Of a stretch of 64,000 nt of DNA, positions 7,609 to 16,044 are shown piece after piece. Origin of the DNA: Hyphomonas chukchiensis (GTDB taxonomy: Bacteria > Pseudomonadota > Alphaproteobacteria > Caulobacterales > Hyphomonadaceae); the NCBI RefSeq assembly GCF_000682695.1, contig NZ_AWFG01000002.1:45449-109448 (forward strand). The letters are read 5' to 3'. Both the position numbers and the translations under genes were made by a program. The notes beneath the pieces are model-generated. The model searched no databases. It was not told the DNA's origin and saw nothing but the letters and a program-made list of their open reading frames with translations. Position 1 is the first letter of the stretch. Each line of letters opens with the position of its first letter.

Positions 7609-9207
7609 TCAGCCGACCATCTGCCGCGAGACCTTGTCGGCGATCATGATGGTGGGCGTGTTCGTGTTGCCGGACGTGATGGTCGGCATGACCGAGGCGT
7701 CGATGACACGCAGGCCCGTGGTGCCGATGACGCGCAGGTCGCTGTCGGTGACGGCGAGCGGATCATCCGGGCGGCCCATGCGGGCGGTGCCGACGGGATG
7801 GAAGATGGTCGTGCCGATGTCGCCTGCAGCGCGGGCGAGTGATGCGTCGTCATCACCAACGGCGGGGCCGGGCAGGATTTCGGCGGGGCCGTAGGGCGCG
7901 AGCGAGGGCTGTGCCATGAGGCGGCGGGTGACGCGGATGGCGTCGGCGGCGACACGGCGGTCGTCTTCGGTCGCGAGATAGTTTGGCGCGATGACGGGCC
8001 TGGCGTGTGGGTCAGCGGAGGGGACGCGGACCTCGCCGCGCGAAGTGGGGCGCAGGTTGCAGGCGCTGACGGTGATGGCGGGCGTGCGGTGGAGCGGCGA
8101 GCCGAACTTGTCGAGCGAGAGGGGCTGGACGTGGAATTCGAGATTGGCGCGGGCCTGTGAGGGATCGGAACGCGTGAAGATGCCGAGCTGCGACGGGGCC
8201 ATGGTGAGCGGGCCGCGCTGGCGCAGGGCATAGTCGAGGCCCATCAGGGCGCGGCGGGGCAGGGAGTGGTAGGTCTCGTTCAGGGTGCGGGCGCCGGTGA
8301 CGGCATAGATGGCGCGCTGCTGCAGATGGTCCTGCAGGTTGCGGCCAAGGCCGGGGCGGTCGATGCGGGTTTGGATGCCCGCGGACTGGAGCGCGGCGCC
8401 GGGGCCGATGCCGGAGCGCTGGAGGATCTGGACCGAACCGATGGCACCGGCCGAGACGATGACCTCGGCGCGGCAGCGGGCGGTGTGGCGGGCGCCGTTC
8501 TGGATATACTCGATGCCGACGGCGCGGGTGCCGTCCATGACGAGGCGGTCGGCGAGGCAGCCGGTCTCGACGCGGAGGTTCGGCCGTTTGCGGGCGGGCC
8601 GCAGGAAGCCGCGCGCAGCGGACCAGCGGAGGCCCCGTTTCTGGTTCACATGGAAATAGGAGGAGCCTTCATTGTCGCCTGTGTTGAAGTCCGGCACGGC
8701 CGGCACGCCCATGTCGCTGGCGGCGCTGCGCACGGCGTCGAGGATGGGCCAGGTGACGCGCGGGGCCTCGACACGCCACTCGCCGCCAGTGGCGTGATGG
8801 TCGCTGTCGCCGAGGAAATGATCCTCGATGCGGCGGAAGACGGGGAGGACATCCGACCAGCTCCAGCCGGGCAGGCCAAGGCTCGCCCAATGGTCATAGT
8901 CGGCAGCCTGACCGCGCATCGAGATCATGGCATTGATGGCGGACGAGCCGCCGAGCACCTTGCCGCGCGGATAGGCGAGGGCGCGGCCATTCAGGCCGGG
9001 TTCGGCCACAGTCTCGAACATCCAGTCGGCGCGCGGATTGCCGATGGCGAAGAGATAGCCGACGGGAATGTGGAACCAGATCCAGTTGTCGGCGCCGCCT
9101 GCCTCCAGCAGGAGGACGCTATGCCTGCCCGATGCGGAGAGGCGGTTGGCGACGACGCAGCCGGCGGAACCCGCGCCGACTATGATGTAATCGTATTCGG
9201 TTTGCAC
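7609..9207 (-). CDS. GMC family oxidoreductase (choline/alcohol dehydrogenase type)
   Basis: I prefer a GTG start at 9207 (MQTEYDYIIVGAGSAG, 532 residues). It follows AAGGCAGG by seven bases and sits 13 bases after the AraC stop. An ATG at 9249 would add 14 residues and overlap the AraC gene by 29 bases. The Rossmann motif GAGSAG starts the FAD domain, PRGKVLGGSSAINAM is GMC signature 1, and AGAIGSVQILQRSGIGP is signature 2. FHPVGTARMG contains the catalytic His, and NTNTPT is near the end. It probably oxidises an alcohol. The upstream AraC gene may control it. Confidence 0.88.
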   Translation of the reverse strand: MQTEYDYIIVGAGSAGCVVANRLSASGRHSVLLLEAGGADNWIWFHIPVGYLFAIGNPRADWMFETVAEPGLNGRALAYPRGKVLGGSSAINAMISMRGQAADYDHWASLGLPGWSWSDVLPVFRRIEDHFLGDSDHHATGGEWRVEAPRVTWPILDAVRSAASDMGVPAVPDFNTGDNEGSSYFHVNQKRGLRWSAARGFLRPARKRPNLRVETGCLADRLVMDGTRAVGIEYIQNGARHTARCRAEVIVSAGAIGSVQILQRSGIGPGAALQSAGIQTRIDRPGLGRNLQDHLQQRAIYAVTGARTLNETYHSLPRRALMGLDYALRQRGPLTMAPSQLGIFTRSDPSQARANLEFHVQPLSLDKFGSPLHRTPAITVSACNLRPTSRGEVRVPSADPHARPVIAPNYLATEDDRRVAADAIRVTRRLMAQPSLAPYGPAEILPGPAVGDDDASLARAAGDIGTTIFHPVGTARMGRPDDPLAVTDSDLRVIGTTGLRVIDASVMPTITSGNTNTPTIMIADKVSRQMVG

Positions 9208-9220
9208 GTCGCGGCCTGCC

Positions 9221-10066
9221 TTACCCGACGAGGCTGAAGGGGGATTCATGGGCGATCTGGAGGCGTTCCTTCAGGGTCTGGCGGACGAGGAGGTGCGCGC
9301 CCTTTATGAACTCGCTGGGTGTGCGGCCGTTGAAATGCTTGAACTCGCGAATGAAGTGCGACTGGTCGAAATAGGCCGTGGTGGCGATGTCGCGCCAGTC
9401 TGTCAGTTCCTGCCAGGTCAGGCGATTGGCGGAGTGGAGGGCGCGGAACTTGCGGTGGAGGCGCTTGGGCGCGCTGCCGAAATAGAGCTTGCAGAGGCGC
9501 TCGACCTGGCGGGCCGAGATGTCGGTGGCGGCTAGGAGGTCTTCCAGTTCGTTGGGCTCGGGATCGGTGATCCATCGGGTGGCGAGGGCGAGGAATTCCT
9601 CGTGGACGCGGCGGGCGGGATCGTCCAGCGCGGCGAAGAGCGTGTCGGCGGCGGCCGCGCGGCTGGCGGCATCGGGGGCGTCGAAGACGGGCTGGATATG
9701 GTGCAGGCATTCCGGTGGCACATGGTCGGCGAACGGCACGGTGCGGTCTGCCAGCGTGTCCGCAGGAATGCCCAGCATGCGGGCCCAGCCGAGCGGCGTG
9801 ACCGCAGCGCCGAAGATGAGCGTGTCATCGTCAAAGCCGACACTGCACCATTTATAGGTCGGGCCGCAGAGCAGGGCCGAGCCGGCGGGAAACGTTTCCG
9901 GCTTGCCGTTCATGTTGGTGCGGACGGCGCCCCGGATGACGAAGCGGACATTGGCGATTTCGGCGCGCATGACATCGTCGAAGCCGACGGGGATGGTGGT
10001 GTCATAATAGCTGCCGACAAGGGCGCGGATATCGGCGCGGGGGAGGACATATTCGAACTGCATCAT
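9221..10066 (-). CDS. AraC family transcriptional regulator
   Basis: 281 residues from the ATG at 10066, which is preceded by GAGAGGGAG at about eight bases; a longer frame to 10144 lacks this. The C-terminal part carries the double helix-turn-helix: LLAATDISARQVERLCKLYFG for the first and WRDIATTAYFDQSHFIREFKHFNGRTPSEF for the second, the usual AraC signature. The N-terminal 150 residues form a sensor domain of unknown ligand, with no clear cupin motif. It lies just upstream of the GMC oxidoreductase in the same direction, so that gene is the likely target. Confidence 0.85.
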   Translation of the reverse strand: MMQFEYVLPRADIRALVGSYYDTTIPVGFDDVMRAEIANVRFVIRGAVRTNMNGKPETFPAGSALLCGPTYKWCSVGFDDDTLIFGAAVTPLGWARMLGIPADTLADRTVPFADHVPPECLHHIQPVFDAPDAASRAAAADTLFAALDDPARRVHEEFLALATRWITDPEPNELEDLLAATDISARQVERLCKLYFGSAPKRLHRKFRALHSANRLTWQELTDWRDIATTAYFDQSHFIREFKHFNGRTPSEFIKGAHLLVRQTLKERLQIAHESPFSLVG

Positions 10067-10487
10067 GGGTATACGCTCCCTCTCGCAGGCCTGATGCCCG
10101 TCCTGGTTCTGATGCAAGTTGAACAGGATGGCGAATTTATACAATCCCGGATTCGGATTTGCGGAAATAATCCCTGATCGCCCATCCGGTTCGGATGCCC
10201 GTCAAGGCCGAGCTGGACAGGCGTTTCGCAAGGGGGATTCCTTGCTTCTGCCTGCCTGGGGATAGGCGGCGGGAGGCGTGAGTGAGCGCCGAACGGAATG
10301 AGCTGGTTAAGGGGACGCACCGCTGTGGATCGGGACCGATAGCCCGCGCCACGGTGACCACTGCGATCATTCGCAGTGGTCAGCTCACTTCGGTCGCTTC
10401 ACCGACTGACATGACGACCAGCACATGCGGCCGGCATGGCGAGGCCATCCGGTTGCGTGAGTATGGGGTTTGGCAGGCAGGGAGGCG
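10067..10487. other. Gene-free stretch with several palindromes
   Basis: No credible gene is seen. The right part, 10277-10410, is full of inverted repeats (see the separate entry); the left part, 10067-10200, should hold the AraC promoter. Two short open frames here have no ribosome site and no family character. Confidence 0.5.
10355..10410. repeat. Nested palindromes, REP-like
   Basis: TGACCACTGCGA (10355-10366) and TCGCAGTGGTCA (10371-10382) form a perfect 12-bp inverted repeat around TCAT. Overlapping it, GTCAG (10379-10383) pairs with CTGAC (10406-10410), and inside that TCGGT (10390-10394) pairs with ACCGA (10401-10405). A related GAGC-rich stretch at 10277-10305 resembles the complement of 10384-10404. 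There is no T-run, so a terminator is unlikely. Confidence 0.55.
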
Positions 10488-10841
10488 TCAGGACGTGTCG
10501 GGCGCCTGGCGGGCCGGAATCAGATGCCATTCGCAGAGAGGCAGGACGGGCGCCGGACGCGCAGGCCGGGCCACAGCCGCGACGGTTTCAGGCATGTCGG
10601 ATGCGAGGCCGGGCGCGGCCCATGCGGGCACGGACGGGGCCTCGTAAGTATAGCGTGAGGGATCGCGCGGGGCGTCGCTGATGAAGTCCACATGGAGATT
10701 GCCGAAGCGATCGACGCGGAAGAGCACGTCGCGCTTGGTGGACTGTATCCACGTCCCAAGGCGCCAGAGCTGGAACCATAGCCATGGCCAGCAGAGCGGA
10801 TACACGAAGGCATATACACGGGCGCGGGCGGGAAGATCCAT
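10488..10841 (-). CDS. Small hypothetical membrane-anchored protein
   Basis: 117 residues, no family recognised. Residues about 9 to 28 (VYAFVYPLCWPWLWFQLWRL) are strongly hydrophobic and aromatic and could be one membrane segment. The following part (DVLFRVDRFGNLHVDFISDAPRD) looks like a short folded strand pair, and the end is Pro/Ala-rich. The frame keeps strong third-position GC and a sensible composition, which is why I keep it despite overlapping frames on the other strand. No partner genes are close. Function unknown. Confidence 0.55.
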   Translation of the reverse strand: MDLPARARVYAFVYPLCWPWLWFQLWRLGTWIQSTKRDVLFRVDRFGNLHVDFISDAPRDPSRYTYEAPSVPAWAAPGLASDMPETVAAVARPARPAPVLPLCEWHLIPARQAPDTS

Positions 10842-11151
10842 GCGTGCATTCTAGGCCGGGTCCAGAGGGGGGTGGACAAGTTTTGAGGCACGGCCCGTGG
10901 GCCTTGCAGGATGCGGGCATGTACGTGTGGGAAAGGCCGCCTCATTGTCGCGATTGCCCGGACTCGGATCATTTTTTCCAAAAAAATATTGCGCCGTGAT
11001 CTGTCAAAATAAATAAAAATTGTAGCGAAAACAGGTGCGTCAACTTTCCGTCAGATGGAAATCAGGCAGACTTCCGGACAAGGATTTACTGATGGGTGAG
11101 AGTGGCGAGACAGCAAAGGAACTGTCAACACGCACTCAGGAAACTTGTCTC
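10842..11151. other. Intergenic stretch, AT-rich in the middle
   Basis: No gene is seen. Bases about 10970-11040 are clearly AT-rich compared with the surroundings (runs of T and A, then AAATAAATAAAAATTG) and probably hold the promoter of the UrcA gene, and possibly of the leftward small protein. I see no clear operator. Confidence 0.4.
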
Positions 11152-11487
11152 ATGCCCAGCCTCTTCAAAACATTGATCGCCGCTTCCGCCCTTGTCGCCC
11201 TGACGGGCGCGGCGTCGGCAGATGAAACATTCATTGCCGATTTTGAATTCACCCCCGACGCCCCCGTTGATGTCACTTATGCGAACTTCGAGAAAACGGC
11301 GAAGAAGGCCTGCCGTGTCGAAAGCCGCATGGTGGGCGGCATCGCAGCACGCGTGCAGATCGAGAAACTCTGCCGCGAGCATCTGATGACCGACGCGGTG
11401 GCCGCCACGAAAATGGACGCGCTGATCGCCTATCACGAGGGGCGCACCCTGCCCGAAACAAAACTCGAGCTCGCAAGCCGGAACTAG
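11152..11487 (+). CDS. UrcA family exported protein
   Basis: The start MPSLFKTLIAASALVALTG, preceded by CAGGAAAC, begins a signal peptide with cleavage after ASA; total 111 residues. The mature part has the UrcA pattern: an early FEFTP...VTYANFEKTAKKACRVES, then a second Cys (EKLCREHL) and AVAATKMDALIAYH. The two cysteines could form a disulphide. UrcA proteins are small periplasmic proteins common in Sphingomonadales and Hyphomonadaceae, with no known function. A hairpin terminator follows the gene. Confidence 0.75.
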   Translation: MPSLFKTLIAASALVALTGAASADETFIADFEFTPDAPVDVTYANFEKTAKKACRVESRMVGGIAARVQIEKLCREHLMTDAVAATKMDALIAYHEGRTLPETKLELASRN

Positions 11488-11525
11488 GGTTCTCCAACCC
11501 GACCTCAACTGTTCCGGCCCGAAAA

Positions 11526-11553
11526 GAAGGGGCGCTCGCACGGGCGCCCCTTC
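11526..11553. terminator. Bidirectional hairpin between convergent genes
   Basis: GAAGGGGCGC pairs with GCGCCCCTTC around a seven- to eight-base loop. On the minus strand it is followed by TTTTC, on the plus strand only by a weak T stretch. It separates the UrcA gene from the leftward cytochrome b561 gene. Confidence 0.7.
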
Positions 11554-11561
11554 GATGCATT

Positions 11562-12239
11562 TCAGTTGCCGGTGAACCAGACGGCGCTGACGGCCCCTAA
11601 GGCGAGCGCGGCCGAGAGGATGACGCGGAGCCAGGACGCGCGGGAATCGGTGGGAACGTGTGGCGCGAAGTCCGCCTCGCTGCGCCGGCCGGTGAGCATG
11701 GGGCTGACGAGATTGTCCCGGAAGACAAGGTAATAGGCGGCGATCGCCACGACGTGGAGGGCGATCAGGGCGAGGAGGACGTTGAAGCTCGTCTCGTGGA
11801 TTTCGGCGAAGAAGCGGCCTGTTTCGAAGGAGACCTTGCTGGCGAGCGGGCCGGATTCGAGGCCGTCCACATCGACAGAAAAGAGGCCGGTCGAGACCTG
11901 CGTGACGAGGGCGAGCAGCATGGCGATGACGCTGAGCGAGCCGACGGGATTGTGGCCCGCATGCGGGGTGTGGCGCCGGCCCAGCAGGTCACGGACATAG
12001 GCAACAAGGGCGCCCGGCGAGGGCACGAGGCGGGACAGCCGGACCGTTCCCGGACCAATCGTGCCCCAGACAAGGCGATAGGCGAGGAGGCCGAGCAGGA
12101 CGAGGCCGACCCGCCTGTGCCAGTCCATCATGCCCTGTTCGGCCGTCCACCACATGGTGGCGACGCCGACCACGATGAGCCAGTGGAACAGACGGATCGT
12201 CCAGTCCCAGACGAGGACGCGCTTGCCGGGGGCCGTCAT
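11562..12239 (-). CDS. Cytochrome b561 domain membrane protein
   Basis: 225 residues with four to five membrane helices. VLVWDWTIRLFHWLIVVGVATMWW and MMDWHRRVGLVLLGLLAYRLVWG contain the haem-ligand histidines of the Ni,Fe-hydrogenase/b561-type cytochrome b family. HETSFNVLLALIALHVVAIAAYYL supplies another His, and the last helix follows GRRSEADF. It lies six bases after the cytochrome c' gene, so the two are one operon. The likely role is passing electrons between the quinone pool and the periplasmic cytochrome. Confidence 0.85.
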   Translation of the reverse strand: MTAPGKRVLVWDWTIRLFHWLIVVGVATMWWTAEQGMMDWHRRVGLVLLGLLAYRLVWGTIGPGTVRLSRLVPSPGALVAYVRDLLGRRHTPHAGHNPVGSLSVIAMLLALVTQVSTGLFSVDVDGLESGPLASKVSFETGRFFAEIHETSFNVLLALIALHVVAIAAYYLVFRDNLVSPMLTGRRSEADFAPHVPTDSRASWLRVILSAALALGAVSAVWFTGN

Positions 12240-12245
12240 CAGGCG

Positions 12246-12761
12246 CTAGTCGTCTGCGCGATAGGTTTCGTGGCAGGACTTGCAGGTGGCGCCGGTGGCC
12301 TTGAAGGCCTCGCTGATGGCGGCGATGTCGCCCGCCTCGGCGGTAGAGGCCAGTGTGGCAGAGGCGGCGTGGAAATCGGCGATCTTGGAATCGAAGTCCG
12401 CCTTGTTTTCCCAGATGGCGGGGAGGGCATCAGTCTTCACGCCGGAAGCCGGGCCGGAGCCTTCGGGGAACCAATCGCCCATGTCGGCGGTCTCGGTCGG
12501 CACGCTGGCGGCGGCCGCCTGGATGGCGGCCATGTCGGGCTCGCTGGCCTTGAGATTGTCGCTGATGGTCTTGAAGGCCTTGCCGACGGCTTTCAGGTGA
12601 GTTTGGCGGGCGTCGACGACTTCGGAGACCGTCATGCCATTGTCGAGGACCGTGGCGGTTTCGGCTGCCGGAGCGGCCGGGGCGTCGCCCGAGCCGCAGG
12701 CGCCAAGCAGGGCAAGGCCGGCAAGGGCAGCAAGGGTGAGGCGGGTATGGCGAATCGTCAT
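12246..12761 (-). CDS. Cytochrome c' family lipoprotein
   Basis: 171 residues from the ATG at 12761. The N-terminus is a signal peptide with a lipobox (LALLGAC), followed by a Gly/Ala/Pro linker. The rest is a predicted four-helix bundle ending with CKSCHETYRADD, the haem-binding CxxCH close to the C-terminus that defines cytochromes c'. Such proteins bind NO or shuttle electrons in the periplasm. The gene leads an operon with the cytochrome b561 gene six bases downstream, which suggests a membrane donor and periplasmic acceptor pair. Confidence 0.85.
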   Translation of the reverse strand: MTIRHTRLTLAALAGLALLGACGSGDAPAAPAAETATVLDNGMTVSEVVDARQTHLKAVGKAFKTISDNLKASEPDMAAIQAAAASVPTETADMGDWFPEGSGPASGVKTDALPAIWENKADFDSKIADFHAASATLASTAEAGDIAAISEAFKATGATCKSCHETYRADD

Positions 12762-13187
12762 GTGGCTCTCCGTTCGTGGACTTGCCCCAGTGGTAGGCAA
12801 AGTGTGTGACGGGCGCAATCTCCGCCGCGCGAGGCAGGGCGGGAATCCGGAATGCGCGTGAAATCCGGGCAGGGGCGCGAGTCGGCCGGGTGATTTACAG
12901 GGACGGTCAGAGGCAAGTAATCGCCCGCAATACAGGGGGCAGCGCTGTTTTTTATTAAAAATATCGATCAGAATTATTTGCTCATGGACGGATGCGATCC
13001 GTAATTTCTTCCCTGACTGGACGGATGCATGACGGTTTCCTGCCCTTGAGTTGAGCAATTCTGCAAAGGAATGTTTTGGTTGCATCGTCTGCAAGCACAG
13101 GAACGGGTGGCCTCCTGCCCTCGGAGGTGCGTACATACGGGTTATGGGATATTTCTCCCTCAAAAAAATGTCCGGGGGGACGCGCAA
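12762..13187. other. Divergent intergenic region with direct repeats
   Basis: It separates the leftward cytochrome operon from the rightward TPR regulator. An AT-rich core (about 12950-12980) is followed by two copies of TGGACGGATGC. The first 300 bases hold nothing I can name beyond the likely cytochrome promoter. Confidence 0.45.
12985..13028. promoter_or_regulatory. Direct repeat TGGACGGATGC x2, possible operator
   Basis: The exact 11-base word occurs at 12985-12995 and 13018-13028, with starts 33 bases apart, about three helical turns. The first copy also lies in a palindrome, CGGAT-GCG-ATCCG (12989-13001). The neighbouring gene encodes a winged-helix regulator of the OmpR class, which often binds spaced direct repeats. 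Confidence 0.4.
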
Positions 13188-15086
13188 TTGGAAGATCCGT
13201 CGCTCGCAAATCTGGGCCTGGCCCCTTTCCTGATCGGTGACGTTACCGTCACGCCGTCAGCCTTGCGCCTGTCGGGGCCGAAAGGGACGTGCCAGGTGGA
13301 GCCAAAGGTCATGACCCTGCTGGTTGTCATGGCGCGGCGGCCGGGCGAGCTCTGGCTGCGGTCTGACCTGATCGACAATGTGTGGCCGGGCGATCTTGGC
13401 AGCGACCAGAGCCTGTCGCGGGCCGCTTCGCACCTGCGCAAGGCGCTGAGCAATCCGCATGGCATGGGCGATGCGATCGCGACCGTGCCAAAGCTCGGCT
13501 ACCGGCTGGATGCGAAGATTGCGACGCAGCCGGGGCAGACGCGGGTGGCCGTATTGCCATTCCGGTCGCTGTCGAAGGATGGTGACCAGGAATATTTCGC
13601 CGATGGTCTTGTGGATGAGCTGATCGCACGGCTGGTGCAGGTGCCCGAGCTGATGGTGGCGGGGCGCACCTCGTCTTTCCAGTTCCGCAATTCCGAATTG
13701 ATCCTGCCGGATATTGCCGCGCGGTTGCGGGTCGACCACCTGATCGAAGGCAGCGTGCAGCATCAGGACGAGCATGTGCGCATCGACATCTGCCTGATTG
13801 ACGGCAAGACCGGGTTCGAGACCTGGAGCTACCGCTATGCCGGCAAGGTTGGCGACATGTTCGTGTCGCGCGATGAAGTGGCGGCTGCCGTGACGGCTGG
13901 CCTGAGCGAGGCGCTGAACGTGGCCCAGCCCGCGCTGAAGCCGCGCCCGATGACCGATAACCGGCTGGCCTATGGCCTCTACCTGCAAGGCCGGGCGCTG
14001 ACCAATCGTGCGTTTGGCGATGGCTTGCTGGCGAAGGCCATCGATCTGCTGGAGCAGGCGCTGGAACTGGACCCGAACTTTGCCGAATGCTGGACGGCGC
14101 TGGCCGAGGCGCATGTCTACAGCGTGGTCTATACGCCCTGCCTGGACAGGCTGGGCGAGACCGAGATCATGGCAGACTGCGCGCGCCGGGCGATTGCGCT
14201 GGACCCGTCGCAGGGCCATGCGCGCTCGATGCTGGCGTTGCAGTGCTGGACGCAGAATGATGCGGTCGGCGCCCTGGACCTTGCCTATGAGGCCTACCGG
14301 CTGGAGCCGGAGAACCCGGATGTGATTGTCCGGCTTGGTTCGTTCCTGCTCTATTGCGGCCGCACGGCGGAGGCCTTGCCGCTGATCGAGGCGGCGATCG
14401 ACCGCGACCCGGTGCATGGGCGCAACTATGGCATGCTGTGTATCGCCCATCTCAACCTTGGACATGCCGAGGAAAGCATTGCGGCCGGGCAGCGCATGGT
14501 CGACCTGGGCTTTCCGTCCATGTTCCTGGCGACGGCGACGGCCACGGCGGGCGAGCGTGACCTGGCGGTGCAGCAATACTGGCAGACTCGCCTCTTGATG
14601 AACTCGGTGATCTTCCCGCCGGTGGGCAGTACGCCGCTGGATGCGGAAGGGCTGGACGCCTATTGGATGATGGCAGCGAAGGGTGTTTGCAGCGGGCTGG
14701 AAGAAGACCGCAACGTGTATTGCCAGCTTCTGGAAATGCTGCATGCGACGCTGCACGATCCGTTCGACCCGAGCATCGTGATGCCGGCTGTGTGGATGGG
14801 CAACGCGCCGATGGTGTTCAAGACACTGGGCAAGCAGATCACGCCCGCCAACATGATCAGCCTGATGCTGATCTGGGCAGATGTCGATCCGATCCGGAGC
14901 GTTTGGCAGCACCCCGATTTCATGCGCTTTGCGACGCATATCGGCCTCGTGGCGGCATGGGACAAATATGGCTGGCCGGACCTGTTGCCGAAGCCAAAGG
15001 ACGGGACCGGCGCGAGCCTTCCGAAACGCGCAGCCAGGGTGACCGGGCAAAGCCAGCAAACCGCCGGAATACGCGGCCGACGCTAG
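13188..15086 (+). CDS. Winged-helix / TolB-like / TPR regulator (CadC-like)
   Basis: I choose a TTG start at 13188, preceded by GGGGGGA at seven bases, giving 632 residues that begin directly before the DNA-binding domain. An ATG at 13071 adds 39 residues without family character. Residues 15-110 form a Trans_reg_C winged helix (LRLSG...SDLIDNVWPGD...LSRAASHLRKAL...VPKLGYRL). Residues about 120-250 are a TolB-like/FlgO domain (VAVLPFRSLSKDGDQEYFADGL). The rest is TPR repeats. No membrane helix is seen, so it is probably cytosolic. It may control the adjacent cytochrome operon. Confidence 0.8.
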   Translation: MEDPSLANLGLAPFLIGDVTVTPSALRLSGPKGTCQVEPKVMTLLVVMARRPGELWLRSDLIDNVWPGDLGSDQSLSRAASHLRKALSNPHGMGDAIATVPKLGYRLDAKIATQPGQTRVAVLPFRSLSKDGDQEYFADGLVDELIARLVQVPELMVAGRTSSFQFRNSELILPDIAARLRVDHLIEGSVQHQDEHVRIDICLIDGKTGFETWSYRYAGKVGDMFVSRDEVAAAVTAGLSEALNVAQPALKPRPMTDNRLAYGLYLQGRALTNRAFGDGLLAKAIDLLEQALELDPNFAECWTALAEAHVYSVVYTPCLDRLGETEIMADCARRAIALDPSQGHARSMLALQCWTQNDAVGALDLAYEAYRLEPENPDVIVRLGSFLLYCGRTAEALPLIEAAIDRDPVHGRNYGMLCIAHLNLGHAEESIAAGQRMVDLGFPSMFLATATATAGERDLAVQQYWQTRLLMNSVIFPPVGSTPLDAEGLDAYWMMAAKGVCSGLEEDRNVYCQLLEMLHATLHDPFDPSIVMPAVWMGNAPMVFKTLGKQITPANMISLMLIWADVDPIRSVWQHPDFMRFATHIGLVAAWDKYGWPDLLPKPKDGTGASLPKRAARVTGQSQQTAGIRGRR

Positions 15087-15114
15087 TCACAATCCGTGGC
15101 GAGCTAGGCCGGAC

Positions 15115-15969
15115 CTATTCGGCGGCGACCAGGGTGAACTCTTCCTTCCACTTCGCCATGACATCGCGGTTGTCATGGTCCCATGGGTGGAAGCCGGGTT
15201 TGAACCAGGACAGCCAGACTTTCCAGCCCTTGCCGAAGAGGGCGGGTTTCTTCCAGAGGAAGGCCTTCACTTCGCGCAGCCCTTCTTCATAGCTGTAGCC
15301 GTCGGCGACCAGCAATCTGGCCGCATGATCGGCCACATGGCTGGTGAAGTGGTGCGTGATGATGCACATCGACAGGCAGCGGCGGAAATAGCGCCGGAAG
15401 GGCGGCCAGTCCTTGGTGGCCTCGAGGAAGACGTCATAGGCGACGGCCTTGTGCTCGGTTTCTTCCATTGCGTGCCAGCGCCAGAGGCGCTCCAGCGCGG
15501 GATCCGTCTTGCTGAAGAGCGGCTCGCCGTCGATTTCGAGGCCTGTCATCAGGTCTGCCATCATGGATGTGAAATGCTCAAGGCAGATTGTTGCCATCAG
15601 CATACGGATCGGACCGCCGGAGCGGCCGAAGGCAATGCGCTCGCGGATTTCGGCCTCGATCTCGTCGACGGGATATTTCGCGCGGTCGATCTTGTTGTTG
15701 AGCAGGTGGTGCTCGCGTGAATGGATCGCTTCCTGGGAGATGAAGTCCTTCACGTCCTGCGCCAGCTTGCCGCTGACCTGACTGCGATGGGCCTTCACGG
15801 CATCGATGAAGAGGCGCTCGCCATCCGGGAAGGTGAGCGACATGGCGTTGAAAATGGCGGTGGCAACCGGGTCGCCGTCCAGCCAGGGGCCGTTGTCGGC
15901 GCCGTCCATGCTGAAATGGAGATCGCGGGGCAGAATCGTCACATCTTCAGGTGTGCGCTTGTTCGTCAT
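15115..15969 (-). CDS. Predicted metal-dependent hydrolase (PF10118, diiron-like)
   Basis: 284 residues. QEAIHSREHHLLNNK and HAMEETEHKAVAYDVF supply the E-x-x-H and E-x-x-E-H residues expected of a ferritin-like metal site, and the spacing matches the COG3687/PF10118 family. The protein is mostly helical with no signal peptide. The true substrate is unknown. It is divergent from the TetR gene, 69 bases away, so that repressor is a likely regulator. A palindrome in the gap supports this. Confidence 0.8.
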   Translation of the reverse strand: MTNKRTPEDVTILPRDLHFSMDGADNGPWLDGDPVATAIFNAMSLTFPDGERLFIDAVKAHRSQVSGKLAQDVKDFISQEAIHSREHHLLNNKIDRAKYPVDEIEAEIRERIAFGRSGGPIRMLMATICLEHFTSMMADLMTGLEIDGEPLFSKTDPALERLWRWHAMEETEHKAVAYDVFLEATKDWPPFRRYFRRCLSMCIITHHFTSHVADHAARLLVADGYSYEEGLREVKAFLWKKPALFGKGWKVWLSWFKPGFHPWDHDNRDVMAKWKEEFTLVAAE

Positions 15970-16030
15970 CGTTATTAGTGCCTTTTTAGAGCGGAACCGT
16001 TACTGAACATGTAGCCAAGATGGATACTAC

Positions 16031-16044
16031 TGACAAAAATGTCA
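16031..16044. promoter_or_regulatory. Palindrome over the tetR start codon, possible operator
   Basis: TGACA-AAAA-TGTCA is a perfect inverted repeat that includes the ATG of the TetR gene (16039-16041) and sits in the 69-base gap to the divergent hydrolase gene. A TetR dimer bound here could block both genes. Confidence 0.4.

Noticed and set aside
10137..10370. Leftward 77-residue open frame that begins in the palindrome loop
   Set aside because: No ribosome site, low-complexity basic composition, and the start codon lies inside the inverted repeat; it is better explained by the repeat.
10282..10647. Rightward open frame opposite the orphan membrane protein
   Set aside because: Its composition (Arg/Gly/Ala) is typical of antisense frames in GC-rich DNA, and it overlaps a frame with more protein-like features.
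13071..13187. ATG at 13071 as start of the TPR regulator
   Set aside because: The AAAGGA is directly next to the ATG, the added 39 residues show no family character, and TTG 13188 has a well-spaced GGGGGGA.
13257..15059. 600-residue leftward open frame
   Set aside because: It is fully antisense to the winged-helix/TPR regulator, rich in Arg/His/Gln, with no domain; the plus frame has recognisable domains.
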